NCBI GenBank assembly: GCA_006538405.1
Contig: BJKQ01000001.1
Location: forward strand, 3,286,001 to 3,350,000
Length of the DNA stretch: 64,000 bases
From: Hansfordia pulvinata
Taxonomy: Eukaryota; Ascomycota; Sordariomycetes; Xylariales
Direction: 5' to 3'
The notes beneath the pieces were generated by a model that saw only the letters and a list, made by a program, of their open reading frames with translations, had not been told where the DNA came from and made no database searches. Below, piece by piece: positions 25,548 to 37,600 of the stretch. Positions within the stretch are counted from its first letter, which is position 1, and each line of letters starts with the position of its first letter. A program made the position numbers and the translations under genes.

Positions 25548-26736
25548 ATGGCGGTCCTGTCCCGCGTGCTCGGGCTCCGGGCGCACGTGACGCACGTGAG
25601 GGGCGCCCTGCTCGTCGCCCCCTGGGTGCTGTGGCTGGGCGGCGCCGACGTCGCCCTGTCGCTGCTGCTGCCCCTCAAGCCCCTGGCCCCGGACCTCGTC
25701 TACCGCCTGTCGTCGCTGCTGGCCTCCTCCGTCTGGGGCTGGGTGCAGGCCATCTTCGAGCGCGCCAACGGCGCCGTCATCCGCGTGTCCGGCGAAAGCG
25801 ACGGCGACGGCGGCGACGGCGGCAGCAGCACCGGCGAGCTTGCGGCCCCGCTGCTGAGCCCGCTGCCCCCCGGCGAGTCCGCCATCGTCGTCGCCAACCA
25901 CGTCTCCTGGGCCGACTTCTACATGATCCAGGCCCTGGCCGGCCGCGCCGGCATGCTCGGCAGCTGCCGCTGGTTCGCCAAGAGCCAGCTGCGCGCCGTC
26001 CCCTTCCTCGGCTGGGGCCTCTGGGCCATGGGCATGCCCCTGGTCTCGCGCAACTGGATGCGCGACCGCGCCGAGCTCGACCGCGTCTTCAGCGGCATCG
26101 TCAACAGAGGCTGGCCGACATGTATGCTACCGTGCTCCTCCCCTCTCCCCTTTTCGTGAAGTCATGTCTTTATTTTTTTTCAGTGTATCTCGTATTCTGT
26201 GATGTCCCCCACCCCCTCTCTCCGAATCTCAGTCTGTCCGCTCCTCTTCTTCTCGCTTGACTGACTGAGGGCGCCGCCCCAACCCGACAGGGCTGATCAG
26301 CTTCAGCGAGGCGACGCGGTACACGCCCCAAAAGGCCGCCGAGTCGCGCGCGTGGTGCGAGCAGACCGGCCGCCCCCAGCCCCAGCACCTGCTGTACCCG
26401 CGGACCAAGGGCTTCGTGACCACGGTCCAGCACCTGCGAAGGGCCCCCCACGTGCGCGCCGTCTACGACCTGACCATCGCGTACCAGAGGCTCGACGGCA
26501 GGGGCGGCGACGGCGACGGCTTCCAGGACGCCCCCTCGATGTGGGAGACGCTGCGCCTGCCGGACCTCGACCGCCGCTTCAACTTCCACGTCCACGCCCG
26601 GCGCTTCCCCCTCGAGGACCTCCCCGCCGAGGACGAGGAGCTGGCAAGGTGGCTCGAGAGCCGCTGGGTCGAGAAGGGGGAGTGGCTCGAGGAGAAGAGG
26701 CAGGAATGGGCGAGGCCGGGTGATGTCAAGGAGTGA
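25548..26736 (+). CDS. Membrane phospholipid acyltransferase, LCLAT1/Cst26-like (PlsC domain)
   Basis: Two exons, 25548-26121 and 26291-26736, separated by a 169-nt GT-AG intron, give 339 residues. A hydrophobic N-terminal segment (about residues 19-45) suggests membrane anchoring, probably in the ER. Motif I, NHxxxxD, is seen as NHVSWAD (H118, D123). Motif III appears as EATRYT (E198-R201), in place of the EGTR of bacterial PlsC; this variant is usual in the lysocardiolipin/LPI acyltransferase branch. The P.TKGF segment and a C-terminal acyltransferase-extension region follow. The enzyme would transfer an acyl chain from acyl-CoA to a lysophospholipid or lysophosphatidic acid. The protein is shorter than many homologues (about 380-420 residues). 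A Gly/Asp/Ser-rich insert (about residues 83-96) precedes motif I. Domain call is firm; substrate is inference. Confidence 0.9.
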
Positions 26737-29700
26737 TGTGATTCTGCAGCAGTATTGCCCTCCACCACCCGTTTCTTTCTGCCACCTTCCCTGGAGCCTC
26801 GTGAGCGACGACGACGAGGACGACGCGTGGGGCAGGCTGTATGAATCATGCTAATCTGATTCTTGCGCCACTGTCACTCCGCCTCCCCCCCCCTTCCTCC
26901 CTCTTGTTTGACGACAGGCATTTGTTCAGTCAAGGGTACAACACTATTCAGCGCAAACGTGCTCGAGCATATCGCTTTCAGAAACCAGGGGCAGCATGCT
27001 GCGGTGCCCCTATCCACGCTGGACGGTCAAGATCCCGGGCTCGCAGGTCCCAAACGGCCCCGGCCCGGATGGAAGAGGCCCCAGCGATCTCTCAAGAGGA
27101 ACGCACCTTTGACTGGGGTCATTGGGGAGATGGCAACCCAGCGCGCGTGTTCTCTGCCTCTGTGCGCGACCCGGATCGGCACAGCTGGCCTCGCTGTGGG
27201 CCGCTCTGCTCAGCGCGAGCCTCCTGCGAGCCCTGCCGTGTACACACCTCTTTCGGCGTCGGGCACGCGATCCGCGCAAGCAACGGTCTTGCGTCAGCGG
27301 GCGGAAGCTGAGGCGAGCCGCCGTGGTGCGACCCGAAATCGTCGATTTGGGCAGCCAGCCGGCGTGGCCGGCCAGAAACCGGTCAGCTTTCACCATTTCC
27401 TTTTTGGAGTCACGAATCGAGCTCTGATGGAGGGGTAAACTGAGGGGGAGGTAGCGCGGGGGGCGGAGAGGTGATTGGTTCTGGCGGATGACTCCAACAA
27501 TGGAGGTGCGCACGTCTCTTTGACGACAGTCTTGCGTACGAGTACACGCGCCAGCGGCTTGGACTGGTCAATCAAAGGCGTGCTCCCCGGTCGGGCTTCG
27601 TGAGGTGGGTAGTAGGCAGGTGAGTATTTGGAGCCCATCGCGGCCCCTGCGCGAAGCCGCCCGCCGCTGCCCAGGCTACGTACGGTTCGTACATGTAATG
27701 AGACAGTCAGTGGCTGAAGATGGCCCATGCCACAGGATACCCTTCCGTATCGTCTCGAGATCGGCACGTCATGCTCGGTTATATACGCAAGGGGGGGAAG
27801 ACATCGCCAACCAGGCAGAGTCCCCTACCCCACCATGAGTGACACCCTCGCTAGGTGAGCACCCGGAGCCATGGGGATTCTCATCCAGATCTCCAAGAGG
27901 TGCTCATGCTTCCAGGCGCCAACCGACGGTGAAAAGCCTCATTGGCAGCGCCACGGGCTTTCTTTTAGCGCCCAGCACCATCGCTCTTTGAGATTTACCC
28001 TCACGATCCAAATTTAGGATCCAAGACACAGAGTTCAGTCTGCAAGCAAGGCTGATGTCGTCTCAGGGAGCTTCGCCATCACTCGAGCATGCGGGACTCT
28101 ACCCAGGTTGTCCGCCGCTCTCCTACCACTCGACCGGCCTTCTGTGCGGTGAACCCTGCACCAAGGTTCCGAAGTAATTCGGGGTTCGATATTGTCTCTA
28201 TTTTTCTTTCTTTCTTGGTCTCCACAGGATTCGCTGCAATGGGCGTTGTACTCGTAGCATGTGGTGGGAATGCCGGTCTGGGACAGTCGTGTCGCATCAT
28301 GCCATGCCGGCTCAAGGGGACCATCCGGGATGAACCATGGCCCTGGCCCGAATGTGTGAATGACCTGTGGTACTCCTGACACACAGACGACCCATCAGAC
28401 GCCATGTTGATGTTGCAGCCATCATGCTCCAGTGGCCCACGGCATGGCCAGACTCGGACCCTTTGCTGAGGTGCCACAGCACGGATACATGTCCACGAGT
28501 AGAGGCGGCTTGGTCTCAAGCTTCGGGATGCCGCCTTGATCCTTGTGCATGGGGATTTATCTGACTGCGAGCAAAGTTCAGAGCGGTGGAAATATGCCAA
28601 TGATGAATCATGGGGAAGCATCTGTCGGCTTTTCCCCGTGTAGGTACTGCCAGCAACACTAACCTCCGCACTCCGTATGTGCTGGGACCTTTGGTATGCG
28701 GGGTTCGGACAGATTTAGCTGATGCTGGAGGGAGTGCAGCACAGCAGGACTGTTGATCCGCAGGCGGGCGGGCGTTGAAGGAATCTTGTGCATCAGATGA
28801 CTGCATGGATAGCTGGGGACTGGCCGGCTGCGTGCTCTAAACAGAGACAGAGCGCAGCAAAAACAGAGACCCCCAAGCTGGACAACAACCACGACTCTTC
28901 CTCAGGAGTGGGGCGGTGGGTTGTGCGGTCTGCCACCGACAGGTTGGAATCCTGCCATTGTACGAGTGTCCGTAGACCTGCTGCCCGACCTACAAGCGAG
29001 AGCCATGCAAGCTGACCAAACCGATACTAGTGCGAGCACAATGAAGTCGTGTTTGGTGATCTGGCTGGGGGTTGCGCTTCGATCTGACCGGCGCTGTGTG
29101 AGCGACGCCCGGTAGAGGTGGGGTGACCAAGCTGAAAATAAGTCGAACAAAGTGCTTGCTAGCTATATCGCGCACCCGGGATCTGAGGGATGCGCGAGCA
29201 AGCAAAGCTAAAATAACCATGAAGGTTTCGGGAAGCCTCGTGTAATTGTCTCCCTTCTTGTACCTGCTGGCTGTGAGCCGTCCTCGTGGCCCTGAACTGG
29301 AGAGAGAACTGGCGACCCTTGGGTGTCCTGGCCCGAGTGGCCCGTCGGGGGCGGGTGTTGCCGTGGCTGACCACATGCCCCACGATGCCCTGCGGACTGG
29401 GCGCCCAAGTCACCAGACCAGTAAGGAAACCAACTTTGTCAATGGCTGGAATGGACCGCTGACCGCCCTGGAACGAGGCTCAGCAGCATGGATTGGAAGA
29501 GTGCCGCTACCTCCAGGTGGTGCCCAGTACGGAGCACAACCTTGAAGGTAGCAGGTAGGCAGATAAGCGCCAGATCCAATACCCATTGATAAATATGGCG
29601 ATTGCCTGCTGGGCGAATGGGGCCGGCCGGGGGCGGAACCCTTTTGAGTTCTCCGTACATGGAGGGAGCAGTGTCCGCAAGATGCAGTTATGAGGGAATA

Positions 29701-32700
29701 GGGGGTGGCATGGCCGGGCCGGCTTACAGCGGGACGCCTAATGGTGAAGCGATGGAACGGGGATGGTATGCAGGGAGGAGGACTGTACGGTGGGTGCGGG
29801 TGAAGGGCCTCCATGCGGAGAGAACACCCATCAATCTCGACCCCAAGTCGGGAGTCGGGGATGCGAATCAACCTCACTGCAGTACGAGTACCAGTCGTGC
29901 CTTCCGCATGACCCCTGCTGCGAGAGCGATCCTGTGCGTTACGAGTAGGTTCCTGCCACTTACATCTCGCGCCGTACTTTGTACTCTGAAATCATGCGTT
30001 CGCCAGCTGAATCGGCAGACAGGAAAGAGCAACCGGAGACCCGGCGCAATGAATGGCAGGCTGCTATGGCAGGCTGCTGCTCGGCAGTACGAGTTGGAGA
30101 GTGCCGTATGGAAGTTACGTTGTAAGCACACACTCCTCCGTAGGTAGGTACCTATGGAACTTGCCACCGCATTAATGCACATCAGAGGGAAGCGACGGGC
30201 TGTAGTGGTTGTGCGCGTAAGAGTACTGGTGGTAGCGCAAGTATAGGTACTGGGAGTACTCGTGCCCTGCGCACGCACGCAGGACGATGAAGCAAGGTAC
30301 TCGTGAGTGCGTAACGCAAGGTACCGTGGGTGGAGGGAGCAACGCACGATTGCTGGCACGAGGACTTGGGTGCATGGAAGGGCTAGACCGGGTGCGGCTA
30401 GCCCGTGCATCCAGGCACCCCGGCGCGATGCGTGCCAGGCAGGGATCCAGCAGCGGGGTCCCAGCTGCGTCACCAATGCCCGGCGCCGGGCCCAAGCTCC
30501 GGCTGGCCTCCGCTGGGCTGTGCCGGGTGCGGTGGAGCGCTGGTACTCATCATTGGCTGTGCTGTTTATTACTCGTACCTAACCACCTACCATCTAACCT
30601 AGGAGTACTGCCGTGAGGAGAGTTGGGTGCCAGAGAGGAGAGCCGTCTGCATGGCAACCAACCTGGTCAAGATGACAGGTCGGCGTGGGGTTGAGGGCGA
30701 CGCGCGTGATGGTCGTGATGGGATCAGGGAAGAACGGTCGTTCAGTTCTCGTACGAGCGTGGGATGCTGTTCACTGCTGTGTGTGTGCATGCTTGGCTGG
30801 TTTCGAGGCTGACGCAGCGGAGCTGGAGCACGCGGACAGACATGTACGCCCCCAAGCCGACACACGGATGAAGACGGAGCCTCCGAATGCCCTGAAGGGC
30901 TTCCAAGTGTTGGTGCAGCGAGAAAGCCACCCGGACTCCTCCCTGCTGCCGCTGCCGCCGTCGCCGTCGCCGTCTTGCACTCGATTGAGACAACTTTGCC
31001 GGGCGCTCGAGAGGACGTGAGAGGGTTGCCCCCCGCCCTCTCCGCGGCCGTCAGAGAGCCAGCAGTCAGCCGGTCTAAGACAGGCCGAACCTAATGATCC
31101 AGCCTAGTCTGCACCTTACTTAGGCCAGGCGGCTGACGATCCGGGCTCGCGAGACAGGCAGAGCAGAAGCAGCAGAGTTCATTAGACGCGCATTGTTGCA
31201 ACTAGAGCGGCAGACTGGGCTTCACATCTTGAACCAGCAGACCATCCGCTCGACGCTAGGCTTGCATGGCACATGCATCATCCAATGCCCGGGGCTGGCC
31301 ATGCGTTTTCGACGCGATGGAGGCGACGTTTAGCGATGCAGCGGCAAGGCAACGGTGCAGATCCCCTGAAGAGAAAAGGAGTACGGGGGGGGGGGGGGGC
31401 AGAAGGAGTTGGCAACTTGGATGCTCGAGTCCGGGCCCGGCTCCAGCTCTCAGTCGGCGCCGGCTTAATGCCTCGTAGCGTCAACACTGGGCTTCGCGGT
31501 GGAGGTGGTGAGAGGAGAGAGTGGCGTGAGCGGCATCCGCCTGGCCTGGTCTGAGGCACGGTCGTGCTGCTGCCGCTGGGGCCAGCATCTCCGTGGATGT
31601 TTTTGTTTATTCCTCGCCTCATCCGGATCCGCGAGCACCGAGTCTCGCTGGCGCGTGTGAGGTGCATAGTCCCATCCGCCGGGGGTCCAGGTCCCGCCCA
31701 GTCAGGAAGCAGGGTCTGGGGCAGGGTCCATTGAAGTTACCTGAATGTTGTTGCACGGCACGCGCGCACGTCTGAGCCGCGGCCGGTGGGAGTGATCAGA
31801 CGATCCAGACTCTGAACTCCGTTCGACGAGCCCCTGCCGGACGCCTCCGCAGCGCTGACAAGCGCCTCAGGCGACTCAAGCCCGGTCATAGGCTGGCCGC
31901 GAGGAAGCGCGGTGCGGACGCACGGCGATGCGCAAGAGTGGGATGGGTTGAATAAACCAAACATATGGATCTATAGGTGCCTATGAGACGCCCTCCGGGG
32001 TCCTTTGCCGGTGGCCAGATGCCGCTTACGAGTTTGCCTCCAGCCGTGGGTGGGATCCTGGCAGATATTCGTAAGGGGGGTAAAATAAGGGGCACATGGC
32101 GGCCCCGACTCGCCGACACCCGTGAACCCGCGCACGGCGCCACGCCACCCCGGCTTTGACAGCCCGGAACCCGCGTGCCCGCGTGCGGCAGTGCTGCTTG
32201 CGCGGCTACTCGTACTCGTACGCTACCTATGCTATCGGTCACGATGATGAGTCTCCTTCACCAGCTTCCAGATTACTTGTACACACAAATGACAGCTCTG
32301 TGACGATACTCATAGTTGGCGTGGCGATCCATCACCCGGTCAATAGCAAATGCGAGTTGTTCAAATGCGATGCGTTCTACCATACCTGACTAGATGTGCA
32401 TCAGGTTACTCGTGGACTTTCTTTTCCATTATGACTTCTTTACTCGCGCCACAATGCTCTATTATCTACGAGTCACTTAGCAGCTCCGTATAGAATACAT
32501 GAAGCCCGCGAAGGCCTGGCTGACTGACTCCATGTCTCTGCGGTCGGCAATCTATCCGCGTATCAAGGAATGCCTCGGAACTTGTCATCTTGAAAGAAGA
32601 GAGGGCCTTTTCACCTCCGATGAGCACCCAAATACATACCTACGGTTACAAGTTATGTACATAAGGTAATGTACTTAGTAGCGAGCGGCAGGTGGCCTTC

Positions 32701-34629
32701 AAGTTCGAGAGGAGGACGACAAGGGTCCCGTGGTCACGAGCCAGCGAGCTGAAGGGGCCGTCGGCTGCCTGGCACAGCGGTTGGCACCTGAGGTCCAGTG
32801 TCGGGTATGCTGGAAAGACGCTTTACACGAGCATTGGCCAGGTGCTAGGTGTTTGGAAGGCTGCTCTCCAATGTGATCTCACGCCCCGTCTCAAGTACTC
32901 TAGTCGCCAGGCCAAGTACCGTTCCAGGCCGCTTGTTCCCACTCAATACATGTACCTCTTGGAAGGTCGAAGGCAAGGATACCTGAGTACCTGCGTACAT
33001 GTACCTATCGTAGGCAGCGGCTCGGCCTATCGTGTTTCACCCTTCCGCCTCCATCTCGCACTTGGGGTACGCTCCTCGCACCGCATCTCACGGCACCACG
33101 GCCATCTCACCACTTCATCTGTGACTGCGAGTCCTAGGCAGGGTGGGTTAGGTAGGCTACTGCTGAGTGCCACCGGACTCTGCTGCCCTTTCGATACACA
33201 CACTCACAACACGTATTCGCCAGCCCACTCCAACCTTGGTTCACGTCTATCCATGCTGGATCTTCCGCAGGCACCCTAGCTAGTACCTAGCTCCCAGCTT
33301 CCATTCGAGCGCATCCACCATTCCCGCCCGACGGGCTAGTACGGTAGGTACTCGGACGAGCACGCGCAGGGACGGCACCCCGAGTTGGAGCCGCTCTTCC
33401 AAAGCCAGGGAGTTCCACGCCTCCAGGCCGCCTCGCCTCGCCTCGCAGCAAACACAGCCAGCCAAGCCGGTCGCACTTCAGACGACGACCCTGAGCACCA
33501 CTTGCGACCCGGCCAGTCTGACCTGACCCTGCTTCGCCGGGCCTCTGCTTTTCGTTCTGTCCTGTCCTGTCCTGTCCGCCTGCGTGGGCTGCAGTCACAA
33601 CTTCACAACTCGCTGCCCCCATCTCGTCCCGCGTCCCGCCGGCCCCCCTTGCCAGATCCGCCCCCTCTTCCTCGCATTGGACGGGACCGCAGCTCGACCC
33701 AGCTGTCGGCTTTGCCCAGGGCCCCCGCAACTCCTAGGCGAAGACGACAGGGCACGACACGACACGACACGCAAGACTCGTCACCCTTTTTCTCCAGCTA
33801 GACAGGCAACAAAACCTCAAGAGCTGCAGTTCCAGCATACTCGTCGCGCATGTAAAGTATTCGAGGCTTTCCTGTGGCGAATCAATCAAGGTCCGTTTTT
33901 CTTTGTTCGACGAGACCCGCTGCTGCCGCCATTGTCCTTCTCCGTATCACCAGCCCTCTCTGCCTCGCTTCTCTTCCCGACGACTATCGGCCGCAAGACT
34001 CGGACTGACCGACAGGTCGTCACACCAGACAGGCATTGCACAGACAGGCCCCTCCGCGCAGCCTTGCCGCTGCTGCACGAGTTCTAGCAGCCACACGACG
34101 AGCAAAACGGTCTCACGAGCAGCTTCAAACACCGAACCCGAACCAAGTTACCGTGCCATTGCCGCGCACCGTCTCCCGGTTTGACGTCGTTCGTCGATTG
34201 CATCATATACACGGCCTCCCGCCCACCTGCCCGCCCGCTGAGCAGGCCACCAGTTCCCTGGCCGGCTTGCTTGCTCGCCCGTTTGCTTGCCTGCCTGTCC
34301 GCCCGCCCGCTGACCCGCTCAGCCAACCGAAAGCCTTCAACCCGACCTGCATACCGTCATGTCTCGCCTGTCTGCCAACTATTGACTCTGGCTTCCCGCC
34401 AGATATCTGGCTTCGCAAGACGCCAACCGACACGAAATCACCTGCACTGTTTTACATACTGCCGACCGCTCGCGCGCCCGCCCTCTCCCTCGCGTGCCCG
34501 TCCTCCGCTCCCCCTCTTAGGCGCTGTTAGGCTTGCCGCTGCGCTTCGGCGCCCTCCGGCTTGCTCTGGGGCCTTGACATCGCCGATGCTGTCCCGGTCC
34601 ATCGACAGCGCAGCATTCACATCTCCATT
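26737..34629. other. Long intergenic region, no gene recognised
   Basis: About 7.9 kb without a recognisable gene. It contains ten copies of TACGAGTA/TACTCGTA or close overlaps (27537 to 32213), a 15-base G run (31385-31399), repeated CCTGT units (about 33558-33580) and CGACA units (about 33750-33772). The last 1.5 kb is strongly pyrimidine-rich on the + strand, which suggests a long 5' leader and promoter for the Rim15-like kinase gene. Open frames here are short, and frames on the two strands overlap. Confidence 0.5.
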
Positions 34630-37600
34630 ATGGAGCCTGAGCATGACCCCACCCGCCTGGCGCCACCGGCTGTCAGCTCCCTCCGTGCTCAGGCTATCGG
34701 CCGTGCCATGGAGCGTTCTTTCAGTGAAGATATCCGGGAAGAGCGAGAAGAGCTGCGCGAGGCTGCCGAGCAGACTCTGAACGTCATCGTTGATCTTGGT
34801 CTGAACGGCCACGTCCGTTGGGTCAGCCCATCATGGGTGGATGTCATCGGCACCAAGCCCGACGAGGTCGAGGGCTCGCAAATCACGGATATCATAGTCG
34901 GAGAAGACAAGGCTGTCTTTTCCGAGGCAATTGACCTCATGAAGAAGGATGATTCTCACAGCCAGTATATTCGTTTTTCAGTCCACCTCGGAGCCTTGTC
35001 CAGACTCCTTCCCCTAGAAGCCTTGAAGGAGCCCGAAGATGAGGGCGCCGGCCCCCCGTCCCCCACGCTGGAGGTCGAAGCCCAAGGCATCATGGTCTAC
35101 GACAGAACGACCGGCGAGCAGAGTCATGTGAGATTTCCCCAGTTACCCCCCCTGACGTCTGACGCTGAAGACTAACGTGACAAGACCATGTGGATGATTC
35201 GTCCGTGGGTTGCGCCTCGTGAAATCAAAATAGACCTGCCGTCTTTGATTGTAGAGTCTCTGGGCTCCGGCGCCGAGATACTCGCTAGCTATCTCACGCA
35301 ACTGGCCGAATCCGGAAGCGAGGACCCAGCAAATCACCCGCCCCCTTTGCCGGTGCTCTGTCGCATTTGCGAACGCCAAATCCCCCCCTGGTGGTTTGAG
35401 AAACACACCGAGCTTTGTCTCCAAGAACACCGTGCTGAGATGGATGTCCAGATGGCGCAAGAGAACCTCACAGAACATCGGCACTCCATTGTCAAAGTCC
35501 TCGATGCCTTGGAAGCAAGGAAAAGCCGGCCTCTGTCCGGTGATCTCACCGCTTTTCCCGTGGCCGAGTACAAGGGACAACCCATTGGGCCCACGTCGAG
35601 CAACTCGTCCCCTGGTGCCGGTTCTCCCGCCCCTTCGTCAAGGGATCGGTCAGGAGGTGGCTTCGGCCACAGCCGATCACGATCGTTCGCAGTCCGCCGG
35701 CCTCAAGCTCGGATCGTTGAACTTCTCTTGGACCTATGCGATACGTCCATCGAAATCAGCTCCCCAGCAATCAAAGAATCCTCCTCTCAAAATATGGGCG
35801 AATTCCGCACCCAGTCTCCCCAATCAGAGTCTCGCATCTCCCAGGTTCTTCAATGGCAATCTCCCAGCACCAACACTTTGGAGCAAGAGCAGGGGCTGGC
35901 AGCTCTTTGCGCCGACACTGAAAAGGTGGCAAAGGAGAAGGTTGAAGCTGTCTTTCGCCACCGTCGCATTATCGAGTACGCCGAGCGAATCCGCATTGAG
36001 TACAGTGTCAAGGTTCAGGACTGCATCGATGAAGCCCTGCACAAAGCTGCTCGCATTGCTGCTGGCCGTCTCAGCGATTCCACCGAGAGTGAAGAGGAAC
36101 AGGAGGAGCCAATCAGACAGGAGGGGGAAACCGCAGAGCTCGAGGATCCCGAGCCGGATGAGGAGTCGAGTGCCGCTGAAGCGCCCGATAACCCGTCGTC
36201 TCTGGCGATGGCTCTGAGGAACGTTGGGCTTGGCGAAGCCCAAACACCAAGGAGGGCATCTTCCGGTGTCGCGTCGACTAGATCAAGCAGCCCGAAGGAG
36301 TGCGCAACGCCTCGATCTAACCGCGAGGTTTTAACAGCTGGCAACCAGCCAAGGGAGAATAGGCGCGGCTCGATGCTGGCAGAGAGTGACGCTGGTGCTG
36401 ACAGTGACGGGAGTGCGAGATCAGCTACAGCAGCATCTCGTCAGCCCCCACGCACCGAGTCGCCCATTTCAGAGTTTGGGGATCTGCGGCGGGCCACAAG
36501 TTCCAGGCAGCATCAACGGCGGAGTCTTATCTTGACTGGAAACTCGTCGCCGCACCGCCAAGAGTCACCCTCCAGAGGCCATCAACCCTCGTCCCCGTTA
36601 CGGATCCTGAAGCCGCGGAACTTTCAGCACTCACAGGATGGTGTCGCTTCTCCCGAATCCTCCCCAATGTTGACCAATAGCGAGTTCAACTCGCCTTCAG
36701 TATCACATCATCATCGCCGTCAATCATCTGCTGCCTTCTCCGAGAATCCGGCCCGGCCTCCCCCATCTCCACGTCTCCACGCCGCCAACCCCCCACCCCA
36801 GGCGCGAGCCGTGCCCCCTTCGATCAAGGATTTCGAAATCATTAAGCCTATCAGCAAGGGTGCGTTTGGAAGCGTTTATCTGTCCAAGAAGAAGTCGACA
36901 GGGGAATATTTTGCCGTCAAGGTCCTGAAGAAGGCAGACATGGTGGCAAAGAATCAGGTCACCAACGTCAAGGCCGAGCGAGCGATTCTCATGTGGCAAG
37001 GGGAGAGCGACTTTGTCGCCAAACTCTACTGGACCTTCTCCAGCAAAGACTATCTATACCTCGTGATGGAATACCTGAACGGCGGCGACTGCGCCTCGCT
37101 TGTCAAAGTACTGGGCGGCCTGCCGGAAGATTGGGCCAAGAAGTATCTGGGCGAGGTCATTCTTGGTGTTGAGCACCTTCACGACAGAGGTATTATCCAT
37201 CGCGACTTGAAGCCTGACAATCTTTTGATCGACCAGAAAGGCCACCTCAAGCTCACAGACTTCGGCCTGTCCCGAATGGGTCTGATTGGTCGCCAGAAAA
37301 GAGCCCTCAACAGCACCGCTTCTGAACCCACACCAGATCTCCTCAAAACGGGCCCGTTCGCTCGTTCGGCATCGATCACTTCTTCAAGGTCTGCGTCCCT
37401 GGATTTGCATGGAGGTCATGCTTCCCCTAATGCTGCGCCCTCATTGTCGACCGAGAACAGCCTCGTTCAGCCTTCATATTTCAACCTCTCACAGATGCAC
37501 CAGGAACCTCGCCGGGCGTCTGGGCAGCGAAGCGAGAGCGGTGGCAGCGAAACCCTGACGCAGATGATGAGCAGCATCTCATTGAATGATTCGCAGCAAC

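Noticed and set aside
25143..25901. 252-codon frame antisense to the acyltransferase
   Set aside because: It is the complement of a clearly conserved gene with strong C/G third positions, which creates long antisense frames.
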